Assembly (NCBI RefSeq): GCF_002896555.1
Contig: NZ_MNLH01000001.1
Coordinates: forward strand, 310,001-374,000
Length of the DNA stretch: 64,000 nucleotides
DNA from: Gardnerella coleohominis
GTDB lineage: Bacteria; Actinomycetota; Actinomycetes; Actinomycetales; Bifidobacteriaceae
Direction of reading: 5' to 3'
A program made the translations under genes and the position numbers. The stretch's first letter is position 1. Each line of letters opens with the position of its first letter. The notes beneath the pieces are model-generated. The model did no database searches, was not told the DNA's origin, and saw nothing but the letters and a program-made list of their open reading frames with translations. Of this stretch, positions 1 to 7,197 are shown piece after piece.

Positions 1-853
1 TATTAAAACGTTCACTTCCAATAGCATGATTATTAATGAGAGCGTTTAACCGATTAGTTAAAATGGTTCGTTGCCTGTATATAGGTGTTTGTTCTCGTTT
101 TAACTCAGCGACAATTTTTGCTTGTTCCTCGGTTAATTCTGATGGTAACTTTTCTCCAAAAGAATTCTGAACCTCTTTTAGTTGTTCTTCTAATTCCTGG
201 ATTTTTTTAGCGTTGTTTTCAAAATCATTCTTACTAGAAGCAATATTCAACTGATAAACAGAAGATGCTGTTTTGGCTGCAGCGAGCGCATTTCTAGCGT
301 TTTCTTCGTTTTCTAACGCATTTTTTACAGGAATTAACATATCAAAAAGAGCTAGCAGTCTAACAATGCCGCTGCGATGAGTGTCTGTCCTATGTCTTGA
401 CAGCGGAAGTGTGGGCTTGTCGTTATCTCTTTGCCAGATTCTAAATGTTGGGCTTACTGCGTCACGCCAGCTAATTCCTATTGAGTCTATTTCGTATGCG
501 TGGGATAGCATTTCGCGATAGTCTCTGATTGACATAGAGTTCAACGGTTGATAATTTTCATTGCAGCCTAATACCTCATTATGATCTTTTGTTCCACGAA
601 TGTAGTAGTGCTTTTTACCGTTGAAGTTAAAAGCGAAACTGAAACTATGATCGCCTATATGGGTTTTAACGTCTTTGGAAAGGTTTAAGTAGTCATCTCC
701 ACCAAAAACGAAATCTAGAATCATTAGGAATGTGCTTTTGCCGATAGAGTTTGTAGCACCTTCAGTGCCGAGCACAACGTTAAGGCCACTATTAAATCTA
801 ATCGGCTGTGGAGCGCTTTCCTTAAATTTGTCACAATATAATTCAGTTAACAC
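1..853 (-). CDS. ABC-3C system ATPase, DUF2326-type (partial, C-terminus beyond window)
   Basis: The minus-strand reading frame stays open from a GTG at 853 to the window edge, giving the first 284 residues. It starts with an SMC/RecN-like N-terminal ATPase half. The Walker A is G32-x-x-N-S-I-G-K-S-T41, whose 'NSIGKST' form is typical of DUF2326 proteins of ABC-three-component (ABC-3C) systems. From about residue 180 the sequence becomes Lys/Glu-rich and heptad-like, which suggests a coiled coil. The GTG start overlaps the stop of the upstream middle-component gene by 11 bp, with a G-rich tract about 9 nt upstream, so translation is probably coupled. In this family the ATPase is thought to act on nucleic acid ends or invading DNA and to license the effector. 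That role is family knowledge and is not shown here. The signature motif and Walker B lie outside the window. Confidence 0.8.
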   Translation of the reverse strand, partial: MLTELYCDKFKESAPQPIRFNSGLNVVLGTEGATNSIGKSTFLMILDFVFGGDDYLNLSKDVKTHIGDHSFSFAFNFNGKKHYYIRGTKDHNEVLGCNENYQPLNSMSIRDYREMLSHAYEIDSIGISWRDAVSPTFRIWQRDNDKPTLPLSRHRTDTHRSGIVRLLALFDMLIPVKNALENEENARNALAAAKTASSVYQLNIASSKNDFENNAKKIQELEEQLKEVQNSFGEKLPSELTEEQAKIVAELKREQTPIYRQRTILTNRLNALINNHAIGSERFN

Positions 854-1073
854 GATACAAAACCCCCAGTTTTTCGTCTAATTTAATCTTTCCTAAAGCA
901 TATAAGCAAATAAGTGTGTCAATATACTCATCTGTGGATGGTCGTTTATTTAGAGGAATTTTTGTGTAAAGACTCAACGGAGTGTATTGATGACCACTTA
1001 AAGCCGTTAGTACTGGTACGAAATATGAAAAAGTGGATTTTTCAAAAGGAACAGCCTTACTCGGATACTTCAC
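843..1073 (-). CDS. ABC-3C middle component, MC6-like small protein
   Basis: A 76-aa protein sits between the zinc-ribbon protein and the DUF2326-type ATPase. Such a small middle component is the defining third part of ABC-3C operons. It has a 'PSK...P..S' start, a central helix and a C-terminal segment 'D.YIDTLICLYALGKIKLDE', all in keeping with MC6-type components that adopt a winged-helix-like fold. I prefer the GTG at 1073 because GAGG lies 6 nt upstream and the upstream gene stops inside this reading frame at 1057-1059. A start further upstream at 1097 is possible but would overlap the neighbour more. It is probably an adaptor between ATPase and effector. The exact MC subtype was assigned by eye and needs a profile search. 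Confidence 0.6.
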   Translation of the reverse strand: MKYPSKAVPFEKSTFSYFVPVLTALSGHQYTPLSLYTKIPLNKRPSTDEYIDTLICLYALGKIKLDEKLGVLYRVN

Positions 1074-2313
1074 CAAACACCTCACAGTTCTGTACAAAGA
1101 ATGCTGTAATAACTAAAGCTTCCTGCGAATTTTCAGGTACTCCAGCGTGCCTTGCAATCCAGTTTTTAATACCGTAAAAAATTTGCCGCTGATCGTCAGT
1201 TTTTTCAGCCACTTCTTTGTAACAAGAAGATACTTGATCACAAATTTTGCTAAAGCGTTTAGTAGAGCCATTATCAAGACTTTCAAAAACAGATCGTACA
1301 TAAAAGTAGTACGCGTCAGCTAATGATTTAATTGAGTCTGCCAGCACCCATTCTTCTTTTTTGATTTTTTGCGTAACCTTCTTCGGACTCCAGTTTTCAG
1401 GTCTATTCTTCTTTAATGTCTCATCCTTCGGTTTTTCTACGAGCTCATTAAGAACATCTTTTATTTGAGAAGCGAGATTATTATTTTCAAAAACCTGTTC
1501 GATTTCTTGCTTCAACATGTAGTCTTTATAAATTTTTCTCAGCTTTTCCCAGCTTTCCGGCTCTGAACCACCTTTTCCTTTTTTATAGTTTTCTTTTCGA
1601 TAGCAAGTGACACAAATCAGTATTCGTTCCATTTCATTAGAATCGGGTGTTTCAGAAAACTCAACAGGATCATAGAGAGCAGTAGTACTTGTTCCATAAC
1701 CAATCGTTAAATTATTGGTATGGCAAATAGGGCAAGTGTTATCTGAAATGTGAATGAGCCATCCATCATTAGAATCTAAATCAACAGACCTTAGCTTATT
1801 TTTCAAACAGCACGCATATAGAAATGTGTTTGAAAGGAATTGAGCTAGAGTTTCTTTTTTGCATAGTAAAAGCAATTCATTCTTTTGTGCCGCAGAAACC
1901 TCGGGATCATCTTGAATAAGGTCATGCATTTCTTGGAGGAGGTCATTGACTTTATATTCTATGAGTTCTTTTTCTATATCTTTAAATTCAGCAAGCGCAG
2001 CATCGTCTAAATCGCCTTCTTGGATTCGTTTCACTATTACCGCATTCACTTCGACCGTTTGATTTATAAGCTTACTGGCAACACTATCATCGATGAAGAG
2101 AACTTTACCTTTGCGATCAGTAATATCATCCCTATCAATTAACCAGGATAACAATCTTAATACTGTGTAATGCTGCCCAGCCATACTTTGCGTAGGAATC
2201 GTTTTATTTGTAGGCGTTAACGTAGTACCAACATGGTTATTCCACCAAGAAAGCTGTTCTTTTAGAGCACGTTGCATCGTAGCTGCAAATGTTCCAAAAC
2301 AAAGCTGAGTCAT
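1057..2313 (-). CDS. ABC-3C system effector/C-terminal-domain protein with zinc ribbon
   Basis: A 418-aa protein is the first gene of the leftward ABC-3C operon. I chose the ATG at 2313 because a strong GGAAGGAGG lies just upstream; a longer frame from 2367 lacks such a site. Visible features are a CPICH motif (194-198) paired with CVTCY (234-238), which suggests a four-cysteine zinc ribbon. A helical, acidic, coiled-coil-prone stretch precedes it (about 95-150) and a Lys-rich region follows. The N-terminus has 'CFGTFAATMQRAL', reminiscent of the ABC-3C family N-terminal segments that bring in target recognition. No catalytic nuclease motif is obvious, so the effector activity is unknown. Context (middle component and DUF2326 ATPase directly downstream, overlapping) is the main support for the call. 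Confidence 0.6.
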   Translation of the reverse strand: MTQLCFGTFAATMQRALKEQLSWWNNHVGTTLTPTNKTIPTQSMAGQHYTVLRLLSWLIDRDDITDRKGKVLFIDDSVASKLINQTVEVNAVIVKRIQEGDLDDAALAEFKDIEKELIEYKVNDLLQEMHDLIQDDPEVSAAQKNELLLLCKKETLAQFLSNTFLYACCLKNKLRSVDLDSNDGWLIHISDNTCPICHTNNLTIGYGTSTTALYDPVEFSETPDSNEMERILICVTCYRKENYKKGKGGSEPESWEKLRKIYKDYMLKQEIEQVFENNNLASQIKDVLNELVEKPKDETLKKNRPENWSPKKVTQKIKKEEWVLADSIKSLADAYYFYVRSVFESLDNGSTKRFSKICDQVSSCYKEVAEKTDDQRQIFYGIKNWIARHAGVPENSQEALVITAFFVQNCEVFGEVSE

Positions 2314-2453
2314 ATCTTTCCTCCTTCCGTACGCAAAATTTGAAAGTCTGCAACAAGACTCCAACAAGTCTCCGCTAAAGCCAATCGAAATCAGATTTTA
2401 GATAATTTAATTAACGAAACGGAGAGCTGTATTCGTGCATAAAGCACATCTTT

Positions 2454-2459
2454 ATTATA
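2454..2459 (-). promoter_or_regulatory. Candidate ABC-3C operon promoter (-10) inside an inverted repeat
   Basis: On the minus strand a perfect TATAAT lies about 140 nt upstream of the zinc-ribbon gene; the -35 (TTCTCT, 18 nt away) is weak. The -10 sits between the arms of a 7-bp inverted repeat, ATTCGTG (2431-2437) and CACGAAT (2460-2466). That placement is suitable for an operator controlling the operon and perhaps the divergent 43-aa gene. Confidence 0.45.
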
Positions 2460-2526
2460 CACGAATTGCTCTTAAAAGAGAACCTTTCGTTTCGTAAAAA
2501 GACGATGCGAAAAGGAGGTGATGAAA

Positions 2527-2658
2527 ATGCATAAAAATACTAAGCAGACCTCGAAGCTTGTAGCTTCCAAGGCTAGCAAGGTGATGCGTGACGGACGATA
2601 TAGCAAGACAGCTAAATCTGTAGCTGGTAGTGCTCTCGCACAAACAAAGAAGAACTGA
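2527..2658 (+). CDS. Small basic Ala/Lys/Ser-rich protein, 43 aa
   Basis: An unusually strong ribosome site (AAAGGAGGTGATG, 2510-2523) lies 7 nt before the ATG at 2527. The encoded 43-residue protein is basic and rich in Ala, Ser and Lys, with two similar segments around 'SKLVASKASKVMRDGR' and 'SKTAKSVAGSALAQ'. I recall similar tiny 'SK.A.SAAGSAL' proteins near accessory and defence genes in many bacteria, but their function is not known to me. It is divergent from the ABC-3C operon, separated by the inverted-repeat promoter region, and followed by a structured RNA and terminator. It could be a small regulator or antitoxin-like partner, but there is no direct evidence for that. Confidence 0.65.
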   Translation: MHKNTKQTSKLVASKASKVMRDGRYSKTAKSVAGSALAQTKKN

Positions 2659-2762
2659 AAGTAACCGTTTAAAAATTTAAACAATCGTTGCGGCTGATTT
2701 AACAATCCGCTGCAACAGAAACATAAATCAAAGCCTGATTAGCTATAGGGCGATGGGATACA

Positions 2763-2875
2763 GCATAGAGCTTCACGGGTCTATTTCCGTGGGGTGCTAT
2801 GTGAAGTACCTCTATCTTCCTATGGCTATTTTCATGCCTTAAGAGCTGGTACTTCACAAAGTGCCAGCTCTTTTT
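2763..2875 (+). ncRNA. Structured leader/sRNA with terminator and competing anti-terminator
   Basis: One arrangement is a nested hairpin (GCATAG 2763-2768 with CTATGT 2797-2802; CACGG 2774-2778 with CCGTG 2787-2791) followed by an intrinsic terminator (stem 2842-2852 / 2861-2871 plus T-run to 2875). The alternative is a perfect 10-bp pairing between GTGAAGTACC (2801-2810) and GGTACTTCAC (2848-2857), which uses part of the terminator's 5' arm and part of the upstream hairpin. Two mutually exclusive folds ending in a terminator look like a transcription attenuator or riboswitch, or a stand-alone sRNA ending at 2875. The TIR remnant begins 3 nt after the T-run. I do not recognise the RNA class. 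Confidence 0.5.
2842..2875 (+). terminator. Intrinsic terminator before TIR remnant
   Basis: An 11-bp stem AGAGCTGGTAC/GTGCCAGCTCT with one G-T pair, an 8-nt loop and TTTTT. It ends the transcript of the 43-aa gene or the structured RNA. Confidence 0.75.
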
Positions 2876-2877
2876 GT

Positions 2878-3266
2878 ATGCGTCTTCTCATCGCTCCAAC
2901 TTGGGCTTATTCAGATGCTTACGAAGGATTAGTGAAACTATTGGACAGTAGTCCAAATTTTGATTACAAAAATTAGTCCGTTCCAAAGGATGCTCCTATT
3001 CATAACGCAAGATATGATTATCAGTTAAAGGAAGCAATTAAAAATCAGATGCAACATGCTAGCTGTGTTCTCATATTATCCGGTATTTATTCTACATACA
3101 GTAAATGGATTAACATTGAAATTGAGCTAGCACAAGAAATGGGAAAAAGATTATAGCTGTTGAACCATATGCTGCTGAAAGAACTTCAAGTGTTGTAAAA
3201 AATGCTGCAGATGTGATTACTGATTGGGGAACAAACTCAATCATTTCTGCTATTAGAGGATATTAA
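2878..3266 (+). pseudogene. TIR-domain protein remnant (DUF1863/ThsB-like)
   Basis: The decoded protein matches TIR-domain proteins of the DUF1863/ThsB type, used in Thoeris-like signalling and other anti-phage systems. It has 'W.Y.DAY.GL.KLLD..PNFDYKN', 'SVPKDAPIHNA', 'SCVLILSGIYSTYSKWINIEIELA' and 'IIAVEPYAAERTSSVVK'. Two lesions break it: an in-frame TAG at 2974-2976 where a Tyr codon is expected (YKN-Y-SVPKD), and a single-base loss in the A-run near 3150 that shifts the end of the domain into another frame. The usual 'ISHSW' start is also altered to 'IAPTW'. There is no ribosome site, and the ATG directly follows a terminator. It is almost certainly non-functional unless the errors are sequencing artefacts. 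No ThsA-like partner is visible. Confidence 0.8.
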
Positions 3267-3435
3267 TAGATTATTTGAAATTACTGTTCTCGCCAAGCTA
3301 ATACGCTTCCTTAAGCATTGCTTGTATATATTGCTCAGTATTTGGAGTATAGCAAGCCCCATTCGAATAACTTTTAGATAAAACGCCTGAAAGTAATGTG
3401 GCTTGGCAAATACCACTGTAATTACCAAAAACAAG

Positions 3436-3474
3436 GAAAGCCTACTTCATGCAATGCGCACTAGGTAGGCTTTC
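3436..3474. terminator. Hairpin terminator-like element
   Basis: A perfect 10-bp stem GAAAGCCTAC/GTAGGCTTTC with an 19-nt loop. It lies after the TIR remnant and before the DUF2971 gene. The T-tracts on both sides are weak, so direction is uncertain. Confidence 0.5.
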
Positions 3475-3710
3475 TTATGTTCCCGCTTAAAGGCTTTCAG
3501 TCGGTTTTCTTAATCCCTACTGAATCACGGATTAGCTATGTGCTTATTGTTTAGTTTGACAGTCAAATACCGCATGTCTTGCAGAACCGAAGTGATTGAA
3601 AAATGTTGAAATGTATCTAAAAAATGGACTCTACTCGATAATAAAATAAATGGTAAAAAAGAGATTTTGCTGTGCTAAGAGAAATATAGGAAAAGATAAG
3701 GAAGTTGATT

Positions 3711-4586
3711 ATGCAAATAGTTGAAGGGATACCAGAATATTTATATCATTACACTAGTTTGAAATCAGCAAAGTTAATTTTAATGAATAAGACTTTGCGA
3801 CTAACTTCACTTGAATGTATGGATGATAAAACTGAAGCAATTACTGGTGAAGGTCGTAATTTGGGGAAATTTATTTTTTCAAGCTGCTGGAGTGAGAATA
3901 GAGACAGCATACCACAATGGTCTATGTATGGAGATTCTAGCAGAGGCGTTTGCATAAAATTAAGAAGTTTTCCTTTTAAAAATAATTATGATGATTACGT
4001 TGAGCATTGCATTAATAAAGAAGATCAACCATCGGAAAAGTCAACGGATGAAACTTTTATAATACCTGCGCAATACTCATTTCAAAATAGATTTATACTA
4101 ATTCCACAATTTATTATAAGTGACAAAGATAGAGACATTCTTACCCAGCGTTTAAATGCAAAAGTAACATATACAGATGATGAATCACTTATATATCCTA
4201 AATGTTTGAGACAGGATGGTGAATTTTTTTGTTTTGATACGAATGTGTTAGGGAAATACAAAAGTACTGAGTGGAAATTCCAAAAAGAATGGAGATACTC
4301 AGTAACATATATTCCATTTAATCAAATAAAATTTTTTAGCGATAAGAAATATAGTGCTAATGTTGGTCAAGAAATTGTTAATGATTTATTATCAAATAAT
4401 CAACCCATCGTTCATTATGTAGACTTTAACATTGATGATAAATATTTTGACGACATGGAATTGATATGCGGCCCAATGATGGAAGAATTTGATTATCAAG
4501 AATTAGCGTATTTTGCAAAAGGTATTAATCCCAATATACGTGTTGTTAGAAGTAAATTGTATAACAAATGGAAAAGCAAAATTTGA
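3711..4586 (+). CDS. DUF2971 domain protein
   Basis: A 291-aa soluble protein. The DUF2971 family pattern is clear: 'LYHYTSLKSAKLIL' at the N-terminus, 'LRLTSLECMDDKTEA', 'FSSCWSE...IPQWSMYGDSSRGVCIKL' in the first 90 residues, and 'EWKFQKEWRYSV' near residue 200. The ATG at 3711 is preferred because AAGGAAG precedes it by 7 nt; a TTG two codons earlier is less likely. The biochemical activity of DUF2971 is not established. It occurs often in accessory and defence regions, where I would infer a toxin or effector role. The gene is very AT-rich compared with the core and is followed after 12 nt by a HEPN-like gene, so the two are probably co-transcribed. Confidence 0.75.
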   Translation: MQIVEGIPEYLYHYTSLKSAKLILMNKTLRLTSLECMDDKTEAITGEGRNLGKFIFSSCWSENRDSIPQWSMYGDSSRGVCIKLRSFPFKNNYDDYVEHCINKEDQPSEKSTDETFIIPAQYSFQNRFILIPQFIISDKDRDILTQRLNAKVTYTDDESLIYPKCLRQDGEFFCFDTNVLGKYKSTEWKFQKEWRYSVTYIPFNQIKFFSDKKYSANVGQEIVNDLLSNNQPIVHYVDFNIDDKYFDDMELICGPMMEEFDYQELAYFAKGINPNIRVVRSKLYNKWKSKI

Positions 4587-4598
4587 ATCGAAGTACTT

Positions 4599-5753
4599 AT
4601 GTTTATTGACCTTGTATTTATGTTAAAAAATAAGGATAGCGAAAATGATATTGATTCATTTAAGGAAAATTTCGCAGACCTGATTTCTTTTAAAGAAAAA
4701 ACATTATGCTTACACAACGATAATCAAGAATTTAATTATAGTATTCAGAAAATAGGCAAAGGAATTAGGTTAAAAATTTTAACTATCGATAAGAGAACTA
4801 CAAGAAAACAAGCAATTTCAATCGAATCTTTGAAGCGTGCTTTTATAAAAAATGATTTAAGACGCGAATATAACGTTGTTGTCATTTTTGATGGAGCTTC
4901 AGAATATTACTGCAATAACCTGTCTAAGTATATATTCACATTTGAAAGAAAATTAAGACAATTTGTATATCTTACTGTGTTAAGCGCATACGGTACAGAA
5001 TGGACTAAAAAAACTTTAGTCGACGAAGAAATTAAGAATGATATTGATAAGAATGAAAGAAATAAAAATCGCCATATTGAGAAGGCTTTAGACCATTTTA
5101 CTTTTCAAAATTATATTAGTTATTTATTTGATGAATGGTCTGACAGTGATCCATATAATGTAGTGCAAGAAGCGCAATTAGCTTTGAAAGAGCAGGAATC
5201 TTCAAATAATATTATTAATATATTAAATAAGGGTGAAAAGATATCATTATGGGAAAGACTTTTTAGTAAAAGAAATATAGATTTAACTAGAAATAGTCTT
5301 GATGAAATTAGAAAAATAAGAAACAATGTAGTGCACAGCAAAGAAATTTCTGATATTGAATTTTGCAAATATAGAAATATACTTAAGCAATATATAAAGA
5401 AGTTAGATATTGCCGTTGCTGATTTTGAGAACAGAAAGCATTTGAGCGTTACAGATTTAGAAAATGTTTTATCTTCGTATACTAGAATCATTCAAACAAG
5501 TGGAATCGGTGAGTATATTACTAAAGCTCTTTCGCCCGCTTTGAATGAAATTTCAAATTCATTATATAAAGAAGCTGTAAAAAATATTTCCGCTTCAATA
5601 AGCGATATGATTCATTTGGATAATAAATCATTTAGTGCAATAACTGAAGCATTTGCTAAACTTTATAGACAAAATCTTGAAATAAAAAATGCCAAAATTT
5701 TTCCTAATAACATTACTACGCCAAAATTAAATACAAAGAACCATTTGTTTTGA
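4599..5753 (+). CDS. HEPN-domain (Apea/MAE-28990-like) protein
   Basis: A 384-aa AT-rich protein, 12 nt downstream of the DUF2971 gene. The decisive motif is R241-N-N-V-V-H246 within 'LDEIRKIRNNVVHSKEI', the RNxxxH signature of HEPN RNases; the preceding helices (about 105-235) fit the Apea-like HEPN type. The N-terminal 90 residues look like a separate alpha/beta domain and the C-terminal 100 residues are helical. No good Shine-Dalgarno is present at the ATG, so translation may be coupled to the upstream gene. HEPN proteins are commonly RNases in toxin-antitoxin and abortive-infection systems. A two-gene DUF2971-HEPN defence module is my inference. The actual substrate is unknown. Confidence 0.65.
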   Translation: MFIDLVFMLKNKDSENDIDSFKENFADLISFKEKTLCLHNDNQEFNYSIQKIGKGIRLKILTIDKRTTRKQAISIESLKRAFIKNDLRREYNVVVIFDGASEYYCNNLSKYIFTFERKLRQFVYLTVLSAYGTEWTKKTLVDEEIKNDIDKNERNKNRHIEKALDHFTFQNYISYLFDEWSDSDPYNVVQEAQLALKEQESSNNIINILNKGEKISLWERLFSKRNIDLTRNSLDEIRKIRNNVVHSKEISDIEFCKYRNILKQYIKKLDIAVADFENRKHLSVTDLENVLSSYTRIIQTSGIGEYITKALSPALNEISNSLYKEAVKNISASISDMIHLDNKSFSAITEAFAKLYRQNLEIKNAKIFPNNITTPKLNTKNHLF

Positions 5754-5889
5754 AAGATATATAAAAATGCCAAATCTATCTTATTTTCTGAAAATAAACA
5801 ATGAAATTAATCTAATTTTGTTAGTTCTGAAGATTGAATATTGTATTTGTTGTGTGAATAATCAATGTGTTCTAAATATTTGATATATT

Positions 5890-6085
5890 TAGCTGAAAGT
5901 CGGCTTCATTCCGTCGGTAGATTTACTCACCTTAGGCGTTGCGTGGGCTCCTTTACTTTCGGCTTATAACATGTGAATATTAAAGACTGTAAAACAGTTG
6001 GAATATACGAAAAGCTAGTCATACCCTCAAACCAACTCATTACGAGATTAAAGGGTAAGAGGAGCCCTAGCTTTCACTTCGATTC
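5890..6085 (-). ncRNA. Candidate structured RNA with pseudoknot (IS200/IS605 omega-RNA-like?)
   Basis: On the minus strand a TATGAT -10-like box (about 6087-6092) precedes a domain closed by AAAGCTAG/CTAGCTTT (6064-6072 with 6010-6018), with an inner TACCC/GGGTA stem. The loop GGGCTCC (6061-6067 area) is complementary to GGAGCCC (5945-5952 area) about 110 nt downstream, so a long-range pseudoknot is possible. A second domain is closed by AGCCGAAAGT/ACTTTCAGCT (5964-5973 with 5890-5900). The 3' part, with 'CGCAACGCC', 'GGTGAGTAAATCTACC' and 'GGAATGAAGCCGAC', reminds me of right-end RNAs of tnpB-type IS200/IS605 elements. No tnpB or tnpA is present, so that identification is weak. Confidence 0.4.
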
Positions 6086-6140
6086 TATCATATAAGTCTT
6101 TCCATAATACGGCAGTGGTAATCCTTGAAGCGCAATAAGT

Positions 6141-6178
6141 AAATAAAGAGTCCCGAACAGCCGAAGTGTCCAGGACTC
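6141..6178 (-). terminator. Minus-strand intrinsic terminator
   Basis: A GAGTCC/GGACTC stem (6148-6153 / 6173-6178) has a long loop that itself contains CGAAC/GTTCG-like pairing. On the minus strand it is followed by TTTATTT. It would end leftward transcription from about 6.2-6.4 kb, although no intact minus-strand gene is there. Confidence 0.5.
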
Positions 6179-6402
6179 GCTATCCACTATACTGCAGGCT
6201 CATTATGAAATTAGACGCAATAGTATCTGCTATGTTCTCACTCGTTATTATCGCTTGAGTATGGTGCCGTTTTTCACCTTGGCTCACTGTCTTTCCCGCA
6301 TACGCTGATGCTATCCTAGAAGTGCATTTATCAAAAAGAAAAAGGTTAGCGTATTGTTACTGCATATAATGATGTGGAAGATAAGAGAGGTGTGAAAAGC
6401 TA

Positions 6403-6690
6403 ATGGATATGATGAAACTTTGTTATGATATGGCTGAGAAGCTCCGTCCCTATGCAGAACCTACTATGGACGAACGTTTTAAAGAAGCAGCCAATAGTGC
6501 TATTCGAGCAGGCGAACCGTCTATTGCAATTGATTATTATTTAGTAGAAGCATGGATGCACAAGAGTGCGACTAAAGAGTTGCTAATCGAAGCTTATAAT
6601 TTGCTAGATCCTTATGAATGTGGTGATGACTATGACGATATAGCCGACGATTTAGGAGTTCCACGTAAAGTTCATTCACCAGATGAATAA
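6403..6690 (+). CDS. Hypothetical protein, 95 aa, acidic, helical
   Basis: A small protein with a plausible ribosome site (AGAGAGGTG about 10 nt upstream of the ATG at 6403). It appears mostly alpha-helical. The N-terminal half has 'MAEKLRPYAEPTMDERFKEA' and 'AIRAGEPSIAIDYYLVEAW', reminiscent of a TPR-like helical pair. The C-terminal third is acidic (Asp-rich around residues 75-86). I do not recognise the family. Base composition is closer to core genes than to the defence-type genes on its left, so it may mark the edge of the accessory region. A hairpin at 6728-6748 follows the stop. Confidence 0.55.
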   Translation: MDMMKLCYDMAEKLRPYAEPTMDERFKEAANSAIRAGEPSIAIDYYLVEAWMHKSATKELLIEAYNLLDPYECGDDYDDIADDLGVPRKVHSPDE

Positions 6691-6727
6691 ATAAATTTTA
6701 TATTAAATTAGCAATTATCAGATTTTA

Positions 6728-6748
6728 ACCACCTTGCAAAAGGGTGGT
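6728..6748 (+). terminator. Hairpin after 95-aa gene
   Basis: ACCACC/GGTGGT 6-bp stem with a 9-nt loop, 38 nt after the stop codon. There is no clear T-run, so it is a weak terminator candidate. Confidence 0.4.
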
Positions 6749-6873
6749 AAGCAATTAAATAAAAGTATGCTGTCAATACCGCGTTTCCAGTTGTGGAAAA
6801 TAAGACACATATCAAAACTATTTCCTTAACGCAATAATTTTGATAATTGATTGCGCGAGAATGAGAAAAGCAA

Positions 6874-6902
6874 AAAGCTCTAGGTATAACGCCTAGAGCT
6901 TT
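6874..6902. terminator. Strong hairpin, likely minus-strand or bidirectional terminator
   Basis: A perfect 11-bp stem AAAGCTCTAGG/CCTAGAGCTTT with a 7-nt loop. On the minus strand the T-tract continues as TTTTTG, so leftward termination is favoured. The rest of 6691-7024 contains nothing else I can support. Confidence 0.6.
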
Positions 6903-7024
6903 CGCCGACCGAGTACTCCCAATCCACTTGTTCTACCACTGTATCATATATAATCTTATTTACTAACAAACATCCAACCAACGCGCGCAAGCAACACAAA
7001 ACGACACGCCAAAAAACACAAAGC

Positions 7025-7052
7025 TTGCATTTGTAAATATTTCGGGTATAGT
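7025..7052 (+). promoter_or_regulatory. Promoter of the tRNA array
   Basis: -35 TTGCAT (7025-7030), 16-nt spacer, -10 TATAGT (7047-7052). Transcription would start about 40 nt upstream of tRNA-Gly and read through the four tRNAs. Confidence 0.6.
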
Positions 7053-7096
7053 AGTTACTCGTGCTTCGGCGCTGACATTGTCAGTAAGAATGCATC

Positions 7097-7169
7097 GCGG
7101 ACATAGCTTAGTTGGTAAAGCGCGACCTTGCCAAGGTTGAGAGCGCGGGTTCGAGTCCCGTTGTCCGCT
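7097..7169 (+). tRNA. tRNA-Gly (GCC)
   Basis: Full cloverleaf: the acceptor arms GCGGACA/TGTCCGC pair, the anticodon loop TTGCCAA gives GCC, and the T-arm carries GGTTCGAGTCC. CCA is not encoded. The 73-nt sequence is repeated exactly at 15682-15754. Confidence 0.97.
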
Positions 7170-7197
7170 CTAGGTCCGATGAGTTATTCGACCTTAC

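Larger units (their letters stand above)
5754..6402. other. Accessory intergenic region with structured RNA and a minus-strand terminator
   Basis: There is no convincing ORF over 649 bases. It holds an AT hairpin (5873-5893), the structured element at 5890-6085, and a hairpin with a minus-strand T-tract (6141-6178). A short open minus-strand frame ends at a TAG (6180-6182) and could be a gene remnant. The DNA is AT-rich like the defence-type genes to its left. Confidence 0.6.

Noticed and set aside
2878-3266. Thoeris system
   Set aside because: Only a broken TIR gene is present; no ThsA-like NADase/SIR2 or SLOG partner is visible.
3298-3441. Open minus-strand frame of 47 codons ending at 3298-3300, after the TIR remnant
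   Set aside because: No start codon or ribosome site, and no family recognised. It could be the tail of a deleted gene, but evidence is too thin to list.
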